Source of the DNA: Oscillospiraceae bacterium
GTDB taxonomy: Bacteria; Bacillota; Clostridia; Oscillospirales; Ruminococcaceae
DNA: 64,000 nucleotides
Assembly (NCBI GenBank): GCA_030539275.1
Contig: JAUNSK010000001.1
Coordinates: forward strand, 178,932-242,931
Direction: 5' to 3'
This document shows, in pieces, positions 16,096 to 24,739 of the stretch. Position 1 is the stretch's first letter. The number at the start of each line of letters is the position of its first letter. Made by a program: the position numbers and the translations under genes. Under the pieces are notes generated by a model, which was not told the DNA's origin, ran no database searches, and saw only the letters and a list, made by a program, of their open reading frames with translations.

Positions 16096-17289
16096 ATGAA
16101 ATTAAATGCAGATATAAGCAAACTCCCTGAAAAATACATTTGTAATGAAGAAGAATATTATCTCGATCCTGTAAGAAAGGCATTATTTCGTGCAACACCT
16201 GAAGAAACAATACGGCAGAATATAGTTGCGATGCTTTTGGAAAACAATGTTCCGGGAGATATGATAGATATATCAGCGCCGCTTTCCCAATACGGTATAC
16301 AATGCAGGTACAAGGCAGATGTTCTTATCGGTGGCTATTGTGAGGAGGAAGAGTGTGGGGTTCCGGCAGTGATAATAAAATGCAAGTCACCGGATAAGGC
16401 TGTCTCTGCATCTGACATTAAAACTCTTTTGAAATATGCTGACGAATTAGGTACGGATTATGCTGCAGTGACAAATGGGGATGTTTGCAGATACTTTCAT
16501 TACAGCCCGGAGAAGAAACAATTTGAACTTATTAATGAATTTCCATCATATGAGGAACTTATAAGTAACGGGCTGACTTTGCATGATCCGGTGAAAGTAC
16601 CAGACAGAATTCCATTTAATAAATTAAACAGTGATGGAACTCAGGCTTATATCGGACAGGATATAGGAGAGGATACACCGGAAGAAATGCAGACAGCACT
16701 GATTAATTTATGGGAATGTCTTCTGGATGAAAATTATATTCTGCCGGCAGGAGAATATGGCATTTTTAAGGTAATAAAGGATCTTGGTGTTCGCATCTGC
16801 TCATATGGAAATGCAAGCGGAGGTTTATTTGAAGGTCCATATCGTTCATTCCTGATAGAATACAAGGGAAGTGCACAAATAGTATCTCTTGGATTATCAA
16901 CTTACTATACATACGCATGTCCTGATATAATAGAAACTGTTATTGCGGTTGCGGTTGACAATGCAGATGAATCACACCATTCACTTGAGCTGGTGGCAGA
17001 CGATAATCTGATATGTGAAAGTAATTCAGTTAAGTTTTATCACAGCGGAAAGATTTCAATAGGCAACATAGGCAGCGGCAAATCAGATGAACTGAGGTCT
17101 TTTGTAGATCAGCAATGCCCTGAATTGATAGACGGAAAACGGTTTTATTTAGGAGAACTTAAGAACGACAGACTATGGCATTTGTCGGATGACGATGTTT
17201 CAAAAGTAGTAGAAAACCTGATCTCATATGCATTGGTGAGGGATGAGTATAGGTGGTATGTTAAGGGGAAAAGGAAGATGGAGATTTAA
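16096..17289 (+). CDS. HsdR N-terminal-like (HSDR_N_2) domain protein with altered nuclease motif
   Basis: A 397-residue protein from the ATG at 16096; a GTG start at 16081 would add five residues and neither has a strong ribosome site. Residues ~20-150 follow the type I restriction R-subunit N-terminal pattern: 'DPVRKALFRATPEETIRQNIVAMLLE', 'YGIQCRYKADVLIGG', then 'PAVIIKCKSPDKAVSASDIKTLLKYADELGTDYAAVTNGD'. In active relatives the PD-(D/E)XK core ends in E-C-K; here the Glu is Lys (K-C-K near residue 94), so nuclease activity is doubtful. The C-terminal ~220 residues are unassigned, and no helicase motor is present. The family also occurs outside restriction systems. Confidence 0.68.
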   Translation: MKLNADISKLPEKYICNEEEYYLDPVRKALFRATPEETIRQNIVAMLLENNVPGDMIDISAPLSQYGIQCRYKADVLIGGYCEEEECGVPAVIIKCKSPDKAVSASDIKTLLKYADELGTDYAAVTNGDVCRYFHYSPEKKQFELINEFPSYEELISNGLTLHDPVKVPDRIPFNKLNSDGTQAYIGQDIGEDTPEEMQTALINLWECLLDENYILPAGEYGIFKVIKDLGVRICSYGNASGGLFEGPYRSFLIEYKGSAQIVSLGLSTYYTYACPDIIETVIAVAVDNADESHHSLELVADDNLICESNSVKFYHSGKISIGNIGSGKSDELRSFVDQQCPELIDGKRFYLGELKNDRLWHLSDDDVSKVVENLISYALVRDEYRWYVKGKRKMEI

Positions 17290-17372
17290 AGTTTATAGAT
17301 ATAACAAAGGTTATGTTGTTTGTAAAATGAATAGAAACTTATGATAATTACCAGAACAGTGAGGCATTTAAG

Positions 17373-17972
17373 ATGGATAATATAAAATCAGCTCAGGCAT
17401 TTAATAATAAATTAAATACAGATGTACTTCAGTCTTTGCGTAAAAAATACATAGCATTTGACGTTGAAACTACAGGACTTAATTCTTATTCAGACCGGAT
17501 CATTGAAATAGGTGCTGTCCTTTTTGAGAACGGTCAGCCGGTAAAAAAGTTCTCAACACTTGTAAATCCAAATGTTAAAGTTAATCCTGCAGCAGCTGCC
17601 GTAAATCATATTACAGATGCAATGCTTGCTGATGCACCGGGGGAAGAATTAGTTTATAGCAAATTCATGGTTTTTCTGGGTGAGGCGGTTCAGGGAAACA
17701 TTTTTATGTGTGCACATAATGCAAGGTTTGACTTCGGTTTCTTATGCAATACATTAAACAGGCTGGGACATAAGGCGTATTTCAATTATGTTGATACTCT
17801 GGGCTTGTCCAGGAAGTATGTAAAAGGACTTGATAATTACAGACAGAGTACGCTGGAAGAGCATTTCGGACTTGTTAATAAAAATTCTCACAGAGCGGAT
17901 GCGGATGCGATAAATTGTGGGAAGATTCTTGGGTTTATTGTGAGGGGGATTGATGGGAGTTGTTTAAAATAA
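17373..17972 (+). CDS. DnaQ-like 3'-5' exonuclease (DEDDh)
   Basis: A 199-residue protein. Exo I is 'YIAFDVETTGLNSYSDRIIEIGAV' (D-x-E near residues 30-32), Exo II is 'CAHNARFDFGFL' (Asp near 119), and Exo III is 'NSHRADADAINCGKIL' (His and Asp near 173-178). It matches the DNA polymerase III epsilon / DnaQ exonuclease fold, acting alone on single-stranded 3' ends in repair or RNA trimming. It lacks a polymerase and other domains. It follows the HSDR_N-like gene by 84 nt on the same strand, and could share a transcript with it. Confidence 0.86.
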   Translation: MDNIKSAQAFNNKLNTDVLQSLRKKYIAFDVETTGLNSYSDRIIEIGAVLFENGQPVKKFSTLVNPNVKVNPAAAAVNHITDAMLADAPGEELVYSKFMVFLGEAVQGNIFMCAHNARFDFGFLCNTLNRLGHKAYFNYVDTLGLSRKYVKGLDNYRQSTLEEHFGLVNKNSHRADADAINCGKILGFIVRGIDGSCLK

Positions 17973-18067
17973 GGTTTGAATTTAAATATATGTTTATGTG
18001 ATGCCGTGTTATATTAAGTGCGGAAGAAGATGCTGGAACAAAAAATATATACTAGGAGAGATAAAAT

Positions 18068-19156
18068 ATGAAAGCTAGGATACCGTCAGACAAGTCAAGT
18101 AAAAAAGATAAAGAATCAAAATCTATTTTAACTAAAGAAATATATGAAAAAGAATTATTGCCTATATATAAAGAAGAGAAATATAACCCTAAAACCATTG
18201 TAGTTTTTGAAATAGTATTGCCTTATCATATTCCTATAGAGAAAAATAGCATTATTAACGTTAATACTAATGATGTGCTATTAAGTTATAAATTTGATAC
18301 AGTGACTGTAGACGAGTCATACAAGAACCCATTAGAAGTAGATAAAAAATTATATGAACTCAAAAAATCTAAAATCCAAATAATTGTAGCAACTCAATTA
18401 GATTACTTAGATTATCAAAAAAAAATAGAAACATACAATAACGAATATTTTGATTTGTTTCTTGTTAAATTAAATAAAGTAATTTTAGGTTATTCAATAA
18501 AGAAAAAAGATTGTGATTGTCACTATCTAACAAAAGAAATGTTTGCAAGTTTTTTAATCGTTGAGTCGATTAATCTTAAACCATGGAATACAAATAAAGT
18601 AATCTTTTTATTAAACTTAAATGTACCTCTAGAAAAAGATTTGATAAAAGTAGAAGAGATTCAGGAATTAGGAAGAGTACAATCAGTAGTTATTAATAAT
18701 TTAAATCCATTTGTAAAAGCCGAGCAGTATGTGTTTATGGCAAAGAGGTATTGGACACAAGGCTTTTATTTAGAAACTGTTATTTTTATACAGATAAGTA
18801 TTGATGTGATAATTAGGATATTGTTGCAAGAACTTTTGAAAATAAAGAATGTTACTCCAAATAAAATTGAAGAAAGACTAAATGAAATTATATTTATTAA
18901 AGTTGTTAGAACAGGAATGCCAAGTTATTTAGGCGGGGATTGGGACACAGAATCTGAGTCTAACGCTGCTGGTAGGTGGTACCACAATACATACAAACTA
19001 AGAAATAAAGCAGTACATATGGGATACATTCCATCCTACACTGAAGCAGAGGATGCAATAAAATGTGCAATGGAGTTTAGAGATTTTATTATGGAAAGAA
19101 TTATTGCTAATAAGAATGAATATCCTTACTTGTATAATTATTTTTTTAATATTTAA
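18068..19156 (+). CDS. HEPN-like domain protein, AT-rich, unknown function
   Basis: A 362-residue protein after AGGAGAGATAAAAT. I do not recognise the N-terminal 220 residues, which are Lys/Ile/Asn-rich and mixed alpha/beta. The C-terminal ~120 residues form a predicted helical bundle: 'AKRYWTQGFYLETVIFIQISIDVIIRILLQELL', then 'YHNTYKLRNKAVHMGY' with an R-N-x3-H (R-x4-H) motif near residues 312-317, then 'EDAIKCAMEFRDFIMERII'. This is the HEPN/Apea-HEPN pattern found in RNases of toxin-antitoxin and anti-phage systems. Base use is far more AT-rich than neighbouring genes, which suggests recent transfer. There is no obvious partner antitoxin next to it. Confidence 0.6.
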   Translation: MKARIPSDKSSKKDKESKSILTKEIYEKELLPIYKEEKYNPKTIVVFEIVLPYHIPIEKNSIINVNTNDVLLSYKFDTVTVDESYKNPLEVDKKLYELKKSKIQIIVATQLDYLDYQKKIETYNNEYFDLFLVKLNKVILGYSIKKKDCDCHYLTKEMFASFLIVESINLKPWNTNKVIFLLNLNVPLEKDLIKVEEIQELGRVQSVVINNLNPFVKAEQYVFMAKRYWTQGFYLETVIFIQISIDVIIRILLQELLKIKNVTPNKIEERLNEIIFIKVVRTGMPSYLGGDWDTESESNAAGRWYHNTYKLRNKAVHMGYIPSYTEAEDAIKCAMEFRDFIMERIIANKNEYPYLYNYFFNI

Positions 19157-19247
19157 TTAATGAAAAATACTTATTTAAATATTGTATAAATAAACTAGTT
19201 AAAATGTTTAGAATTTAACCTTTCATTAGATAATTATATTCACAAAG

Positions 19248-19277
19248 TTGACATACTAAAACTAAATAATTTATAAG
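19248..19277 (+). promoter_or_regulatory. Promoter for NERD protein gene
   Basis: TTGACA at 19248-19253, 18-nt spacer, TATAAG at 19272-19277; transcription would start ~45 nt before the ATG at 19326. Confidence 0.55.
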
Positions 19278-19325
19278 AAATAAAAAAATATCGTAAAATC
19301 TTTATTGAATGTTTGAGGTGACATC

Positions 19326-20246
19326 ATGATCCTACTAACAATCCTCCTGATAATCTACCTAGTCCAGAATTCAAAATACAAAAAAACCGAGTACTTTCAC
19401 CAGACCCATATCCCATTCCTTAAAATGCGTTTCAACAAAGGCAGATACGGTGAATTTCTAACATACAAATACCTGAGATCTCTTAATGGCAATAAGAAAT
19501 TTCTGTTCAACTGTTACATACCTTCGAAAGGTTCAGAAACAACTGAGATCGATGTACTAATGCTGCATGATTCAGGCATCTATGTGTTTGAATCAAAGAA
19601 TTACAGCGGATGGATCTTCGGTACTGAAACGAACAGAAACTGGACGCAGACTCTTCCGGCGGGAAGGGGACGTTCTCAGAAACGGCAGTTTTTCAATCCG
19701 ATACTTCAGAACAAGGGGCACTGTAAATGGCTTAGTTCATATCTGGGTGAGAGAGCAGATATACCTATGTATTCGTATATTCTGTTCAGTGACAGATGCA
19801 CGCTTAAAAATATAAAACTGACAAGCAATGAACACTGTGTTATTAACAGATATAATGTTCTGGGAGCAGTCAGGAAAAATGCAGATATTGCAGGCATAAA
19901 ATGCGATAATGAGACTATAGAATCACTTTATACCTTGCTGTATCCTTTGACACAGACTACAGACGAGCAGAAACTTCTGCATGTACAGCAGATAAATGAT
20001 AAATACAACAATCCGGTTAATAATAAACCAGTTGAAAATGAAACTATAGCCGAAGCGATCCCAACTTCGTATGAAGCTTCGGCAGATACAAAAATCTGTC
20101 CGCGCTGTGGAGCACCTTTGGTGCAAAGGACAGCTAAAAAGGGAGAAAAGGCCGGGACAAAATTCTGGGGATGTTCCGGATTCCCTAAGTGCCGGTATAT
20201 TGAAAATATCGATGAATCAAATACGAAAAAATTATCCTTTAAATAA
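19326..20246 (+). CDS. Membrane-anchored NERD-domain nuclease-like protein with topoisomerase-type zinc finger
   Basis: A 306-residue protein; TTGAGGTGACATC precedes the ATG. Residues 1-13 are a single hydrophobic anchor. The NERD (nuclease-related) domain covers ~35-160: 'GRYGEFLTYKYL', 'GSETTEIDVLMLHDSGIYVFESKNYSG' (E-x-D ... E-x-K-N, the restriction-like active site) and 'NPILQNKGH'. Residues ~257-293 form a four-Cys zinc finger ('CPRCGAPLVQR...FWGCSGFPKCRYI') like those at the C-terminus of bacterial topoisomerase I. The combination suggests a DNA-binding, possibly DNA-cleaving, membrane-associated protein. The biological role of NERD proteins is poorly known; some sit in defence loci. 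Confidence 0.82.
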   Translation: MILLTILLIIYLVQNSKYKKTEYFHQTHIPFLKMRFNKGRYGEFLTYKYLRSLNGNKKFLFNCYIPSKGSETTEIDVLMLHDSGIYVFESKNYSGWIFGTETNRNWTQTLPAGRGRSQKRQFFNPILQNKGHCKWLSSYLGERADIPMYSYILFSDRCTLKNIKLTSNEHCVINRYNVLGAVRKNADIAGIKCDNETIESLYTLLYPLTQTTDEQKLLHVQQINDKYNNPVNNKPVENETIAEAIPTSYEASADTKICPRCGAPLVQRTAKKGEKAGTKFWGCSGFPKCRYIENIDESNTKKLSFK

Positions 20247-20297
20247 AAGACACTCAGCACATTAACTCAGATAAAAAAATTCACATATAAAGCAAAA

Positions 20298-20595
20298 TGA
20301 AAACCATCACCTTCTTCACCATGTGCACCCGCGTCGATGTCCAGCCGTACATATACCTCTTCCGTGCCCTGAACACTCCGGTTTCAGAACGACCCTCGGA
20401 TCACCCCCATGCTGGCACGATCTCATAGGATCCTCCGGCATAAACTTTGTTCCTGTAGACCCACAAAATACCACATTCAATGTAACTCTGCAGTCACAGA
20501 TGATACCGGAGAAGCTTAAAAAGCAAATGTTTACAGACAGGTTTTTTGGTTCAATGATCAGTGCTCAGATGGCGAAACCGTATAATAAGATCTGA
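20298..20595 (+). pseudogene. Probable frameshifted remnant of a small gene
   Basis: Two frames look coding in succession. Frame one starts at ATG 20298 ('MKTITFFTMCTRVDVQPYIYLFRALNTPVSE') and stops at 20430. A second frame, open from about 20323 to 20595, ends in 'QSQMIPEKLKKQMFTDRFFGSMISAQMAKPYNKI', which has a normal coding composition, whereas its own first 40 residues look random. The simplest reading is one gene of about 95 codons broken by a frameshift near 20400. I do not recognise the family. Confidence 0.35.
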
Positions 20596-20636
20596 AACAA
20601 AAAAACATATCTTAATTCTGAGGAGAGATAACAGAC

Positions 20637-21053
20637 ATGAGCTGGGATGTAATAATGATAAGGACAAAAAACAACAATGAACCACCGGACAGTATCAGTG
20701 ATGATATGCTAGTCCCGTTCACCCAGACTGAAATAATCATGAAGCTAAAAAAGATATCAGAGTATATAAATGCCGGGTATGATTTCAGTGATCCTTCCTG
20801 GCAGATAATGACCGCTGATAACTGGTCTGTAGAATTTAATATAGGTGACGGAGATGAAGCAGCTGCGATCATGCTGTGCATCAGGGGAAACAATGAGCCG
20901 ACAGAACTTCTGAAGGAGATTGCTATTGAGTTTGGTACAAGGCTTCTTGACGGCAGCAACGGGGAGTTTATTGACTTTACACATCCGACGTGTTTTGATG
21001 CATATAAAGCGTACAGGGATAAGATATTCGGCGGCAGTGAAAATACGAAGTGA
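20637..21053 (+). CDS. Small conserved protein, 'MSWDV' family, unknown function
   Basis: A 138-residue protein with a GAGGAGAG ribosome site. It opens 'MSWDVIMIRTKNN' and ends with 'EFGTRLLDGSNGEFIDFTHPTCFDAYKAYRDKIF'. That start and the 'G-E-x-I-D' followed by 'P-T' near the C-terminus match a widespread small protein family without a firm function, often seen near toxin-immunity or accessory genes. It contains no signal peptide or membrane segment. It is followed 16 nt later by a CPBP protease gene on the same strand, so the two are likely co-transcribed. Confidence 0.6.
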   Translation: MSWDVIMIRTKNNNEPPDSISDDMLVPFTQTEIIMKLKKISEYINAGYDFSDPSWQIMTADNWSVEFNIGDGDEAAAIMLCIRGNNEPTELLKEIAIEFGTRLLDGSNGEFIDFTHPTCFDAYKAYRDKIFGGSENTK

Positions 21054-21069
21054 CGGGGTGTTATAACAT

Positions 21070-21810
21070 ATGAGCAAAACCGGAAAAATCCTTAAGTACA
21101 TAATCGTTACGCTGCTGATCTTCATATTTCAGCAGGCGGCAAGCAGGGCAGGGGGAGCTGTCGCAGATCTGTTTGATTACAGCACTGCAGACCCGGATGG
21201 AACATTTTTATGGATATCGGTTCATCATATCGTTCAGATGGCGGCAGGGCTTCTAATGATCCTTTGTCTTTCACGAACAGATATTGATTTTTGTTTATCA
21301 TCCCGGTACAGTAAAACCGGGATAAAGTATATCGTTATATTTTCAGCTTTCGTTGAGATCTGCAGCGTGCTGGGATATATGATCATGTATAAGTATGACA
21401 ATGTTGTGCCGGACAATAACCTGGATCCCGGAAATATCATCGGAACTCTGTCATTTCAGCTGGTGCTTTCAGGTCCGTCTGAAGAAATATTGTTCAGGGC
21501 ATTGCCTGTTGCCGTTCTTTGCAGTATAATCAGGAAGGAATACAGTAATAAATATTGCGTGATACCTGTTGTGACAGCGGCACTTTTATTTTCAGCAGCA
21601 CATATCAACTGGAGTATTGATCCTTTTGAGCTGCAGTTTTCCACGCTTCAGCTTATTTACGCATTTGTATTCGGCATAGCTTATGGTCTGGCATACCTGA
21701 AAACAAAGAGTATTCTCTATCCGATGATAATGCACAGTGTAAGCAATGTACTGATGGTTGGAACAGGGTATATTTTTTATGCTGTGCGCGGAGGCATTTT
21801 ATATGATTAA
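21070..21810 (+). CDS. CPBP-family intramembrane metalloprotease (CAAX/Abi)
   Basis: A 246-residue membrane protein with about seven hydrophobic segments. The conserved motifs are 'SGPSEEILFRALPVAVL' (E-E-x3-R, near residue 138), 'LLFSAAHINWS' (His near 179) and 'YPMIMHSVSNVL' (His near 222), the expected zinc-site set for CPBP intramembrane proteases. In Gram-positives such proteins often process or protect against small peptides, including bacteriocins. It sits between a small conserved gene and a condensation-domain-like gene; the three are likely one operon. Confidence 0.88.
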   Translation: MSKTGKILKYIIVTLLIFIFQQAASRAGGAVADLFDYSTADPDGTFLWISVHHIVQMAAGLLMILCLSRTDIDFCLSSRYSKTGIKYIVIFSAFVEICSVLGYMIMYKYDNVVPDNNLDPGNIIGTLSFQLVLSGPSEEILFRALPVAVLCSIIRKEYSNKYCVIPVVTAALLFSAAHINWSIDPFELQFSTLQLIYAFVFGIAYGLAYLKTKSILYPMIMHSVSNVLMVGTGYIFYAVRGGILYD

Positions 21811-21833
21811 ATCTGATCAAAGGAGCTTTTAAA

Positions 21834-23093
21834 ATGGAAAAACAATATTTACTGACAGAACGTACACACTTCATGTGTCCCAATATGCACTTCGGGATAC
21901 TGTTCAAAATAAAAGCTGCTTATGAACATGAAAGATTTCTGTCAGCTATGGATGCGCTCAGCAGTGCCCATCCGTTTCTTACAAGTAAAACAGCGGCTGA
22001 TGAAGAAGACCCTCAGAAGCTCTATTACAAGGTAAGTGATAGATCTGAAGTGATCATCTATGAGAAGAAATCACTGTCAGAGATACGAAGTGCGTACATA
22101 AATATCTCAAAAACTAACTGGAATGTGTTTGAAGACGGTCTTCTCAGGGTGTTTGTCTGTCCTGAAAATGACGGTTTTAATGTTCTGTTTGCAGCGCATC
22201 ACCTGCTGGGCGACGGCAGGTCTGTATTACAGCTTGCATGTGAGTTTGCAGACAAGTATGTAAAAAATACTGACCCTGCATATGCCGAAGAACGACTTAT
22301 ACAGGGTATAAAGGATCTGCCGGAGGGCAGCGGTCTTGCAGGAATAAGCAGGCTGCTTGTAAACAGGGCAAACAGGCAGTGGGCAAAGGAGAACAGAGTA
22401 GTTTCGTACAGGGATTATGCTGCATTTGTGCATCAGTTTGCAAAGCAAAGTCCTGTCGGTTATGAAAGCTGTACTATGAGACCTGAGCGTGTCAGTGAAA
22501 TGCACCGCAGATGCAGGGAAAAAGGAATATCTGTAAATGATCTGCTGATGGCCAGATTATATATGGCAGCTGAAACGAACAAGATAATTATCGCTGCTGA
22601 TATACGGGGAAAGTTCAGGGCATACAATAAAGGCGCAATGGGCAATTATGCAACAGCCTTAGGTATTGTGTACAAAGGCAGGGGCGGAAATGATTATGAC
22701 AATGCTTGCGAGGTTCACGCTCTGGTTAAAAAGAGTCTGTCATCAAACAGAAAGAAAATGCTTGTTCTTGCCTGTTACCTCAGCATGACACCGTCTCTTA
22801 TTGATGCGGCGGCAATGGGCGGACTTGACGGATTTGAGAGCAAGGCTGCAAAATTTGTCGGCACTTCAATGTTCGGATTCGGCAGACAGCAGGGAGTAAG
22901 TATAACAAATCTCGGCAGCATCAAAAATGATTCTATGGAGTCTGTCGTATTTGTACCACCGGCTTCTCCGGCAGCTGTTCAGACAGTAGGCGTTGTGACA
23001 CTTAACGGTACTATGCAGCTGTGTTCATCTTTTTATGAAAATGTGCTTTCACATACGGAGGTTCAGAAGAGACTTAAGATGATGGCAGACTAG
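21834..23093 (+). CDS. Condensation-domain-like acyltransferase
   Basis: A 419-residue protein after AAAGGAGCTTTT. The active-site motif 'FAAHHLLGDGRSVL' (H-H-x3-D-G, near residues 121-127) and an opening 'HFMCPNMHFGILFKIKAAYEHERFLSAMDALSSAHPFL' match the NRPS condensation / alcohol acetyltransferase superfamily. It is a stand-alone domain; no adenylation or carrier protein is in the window. It probably joins an acyl group to an amine or alcohol acceptor of unknown identity. Its TAG stop forms part of CTAG, which is also the stop of the convergent ABC transporter gene. Confidence 0.8.
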   Translation: MEKQYLLTERTHFMCPNMHFGILFKIKAAYEHERFLSAMDALSSAHPFLTSKTAADEEDPQKLYYKVSDRSEVIIYEKKSLSEIRSAYINISKTNWNVFEDGLLRVFVCPENDGFNVLFAAHHLLGDGRSVLQLACEFADKYVKNTDPAYAEERLIQGIKDLPEGSGLAGISRLLVNRANRQWAKENRVVSYRDYAAFVHQFAKQSPVGYESCTMRPERVSEMHRRCREKGISVNDLLMARLYMAAETNKIIIAADIRGKFRAYNKGAMGNYATALGIVYKGRGGNDYDNACEVHALVKKSLSSNRKKMLVLACYLSMTPSLIDAAAMGGLDGFESKAAKFVGTSMFGFGRQQGVSITNLGSIKNDSMESVVFVPPASPAAVQTVGVVTLNGTMQLCSSFYENVLSHTEVQKRLKMMAD

Positions 23094-24739
23094 ATATTTA
23101 TAAGTCTGCTTCCCATATTTTCATACAGTCTGTGTGAGATCGATATAACGGTTCTTCCGGCTGATGCATTTTCAATGGCCCTTAATACCTTTTGTTCGGT
23201 AATAGAGTCAAGATTAGCAGTGATCTCGTCAAGCAGCATTACAGGCGGGTCAGCGGCTGCGGCTCTTGCGATTGACAAAAGCTGAAGTTGTCCCTGTGAG
23301 AATCCCGCGCTTCGGCAGTCTGTATTATAGCCGTCTGGCAGTTCAGATATACTTTCATGTATACCTGCAAGCCCGGCGGCTCTTTTTACGTCCTCCATAC
23401 TGACTGACTTGTCAAACAGCGTGATCTGATCAGCAATGGTTCCGGGTACCATGTGAAATGACTGTTCTACATATCCGAAAAGTCTGCGCTTTATACTGTT
23501 GGGAATAATTGATGCATCAAACCCGAATATCGTGACTTTTCCGGCCTGAGGAATATAAAGTCCGGTAAGCAGTTTAAATACCGTACTTTTTCCGGCCCCT
23601 GTACGTCCTGCCAGAGTGACCATTTCGCCGGTGTCTATACTAAGGCTAAGACTGTCTATCACATTTACACGGTCATCGTAGGAAAATACCACATTGTCAA
23701 ACCTGATGCCGGACTGCTTTGATGCAAGCAGAGTTTCAATAGTAATGCTGTCATCAGTTCTGCAGCTCTCATCTTCACGCAGGAGTTCATTTATCCGGCT
23801 TATACCTGCGGCGGCAGACTGAATGTTCTGTATTTCCATACCTATGCTCTCTATCGGTTCAAATACCTTGCTGACATATGCAATGACAGCAACAGCGGTT
23901 CCTACAGACATCCCGAAAAATGTCTGCATTTGTCCGCCCATAGCAGACATTATCATAAGAAGTGCGATGAGAACAGTGCTTATCATGATAATTATAGGCG
24001 AGTAAACAGAATCATAGAGATTTGACTTTTCTGTTGCCTTATAGCTTTGGGATATCTTTTCATTATACCTTTTTTCCATGTATGATTCTCTCATCAGGCA
24101 GTGGACGGTACGTATATTGTTTATCGTTTCAGGAATGAACTGACTGACTTTGCCGACAGCTTTTCTGTTCATTTTCTGTGCTGCAAGCATTCTCTTCTGA
24201 AATGTCCTTGTAAGCTGCAATAACAGGGGAGCTGTAAATACAAGTGCTATACCAAGCCCGGTGCTTTTAACAAATATCACTGCAATAATGCTTAAAACCT
24301 TGCAGATATCCGTGCACATACTGATTATCCCGTTTGTGAACAGTGCACCCACCGTATCAACGTCATTAATAAATCCTGACGTTACAGTACCTGGTTCATT
24401 TGATGTAAAGTATGAAGCGGGGAGTACTGAAAGCTTCCCGCACATCCGTGAGCGGAGCCCGTGGGTTATTCTTTGTCCTGACATAGTAAGCAGCATTTCC
24501 TTAAGTGAATCAAATATACCGGATATGATAAGAACACCAAAATACATAACTGCCAGGCGTAATGATATGGACTTGTGTGAGACAAGCTCATTGACCATTT
24601 TTTCGAGTACAAGAGGCGGGAGAAGTGCAGCTGCTACTGCCCCGGCCACTGCTGTAACAAGGCAGGCTGTCATGAGCCTGTTTTTTCTTATTTCTGATTT
24701 TATTACGTCTATGAAGCTTTCATGTTTACTGTTTTTCAT
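23090..24739 (-). CDS. ABC exporter half-transporter, second subunit
   Basis: A 549-residue protein. I take the ATG at 24739 (MKNSKHESFIDV), overlapping the upstream subunit's stop by 14 nt; the frame extends 57 codons further upstream without a ribosome site. Six membrane helices occupy ~30-320, then an ATPase domain with Walker A 'AGRTGAGKST', signature 'FSQGQLQLLS' (a degenerate LSGGQ) and Walker B 'PVMLLDEITANLD'. With the neighbouring gene it should form a heterodimeric exporter. The degenerate signature with an intact Walker B Glu suggests one of the two ATP sites is non-canonical. The substrate could be a peptide, drug or lipid-like product. Confidence 0.88.
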   Translation of the reverse strand: MKNSKHESFIDVIKSEIRKNRLMTACLVTAVAGAVAAALLPPLVLEKMVNELVSHKSISLRLAVMYFGVLIISGIFDSLKEMLLTMSGQRITHGLRSRMCGKLSVLPASYFTSNEPGTVTSGFINDVDTVGALFTNGIISMCTDICKVLSIIAVIFVKSTGLGIALVFTAPLLLQLTRTFQKRMLAAQKMNRKAVGKVSQFIPETINNIRTVHCLMRESYMEKRYNEKISQSYKATEKSNLYDSVYSPIIIMISTVLIALLMIMSAMGGQMQTFFGMSVGTAVAVIAYVSKVFEPIESIGMEIQNIQSAAAGISRINELLREDESCRTDDSITIETLLASKQSGIRFDNVVFSYDDRVNVIDSLSLSIDTGEMVTLAGRTGAGKSTVFKLLTGLYIPQAGKVTIFGFDASIIPNSIKRRLFGYVEQSFHMVPGTIADQITLFDKSVSMEDVKRAAGLAGIHESISELPDGYNTDCRSAGFSQGQLQLLSIARAAAADPPVMLLDEITANLDSITEQKVLRAIENASAGRTVISISHRLYENMGSRLINI

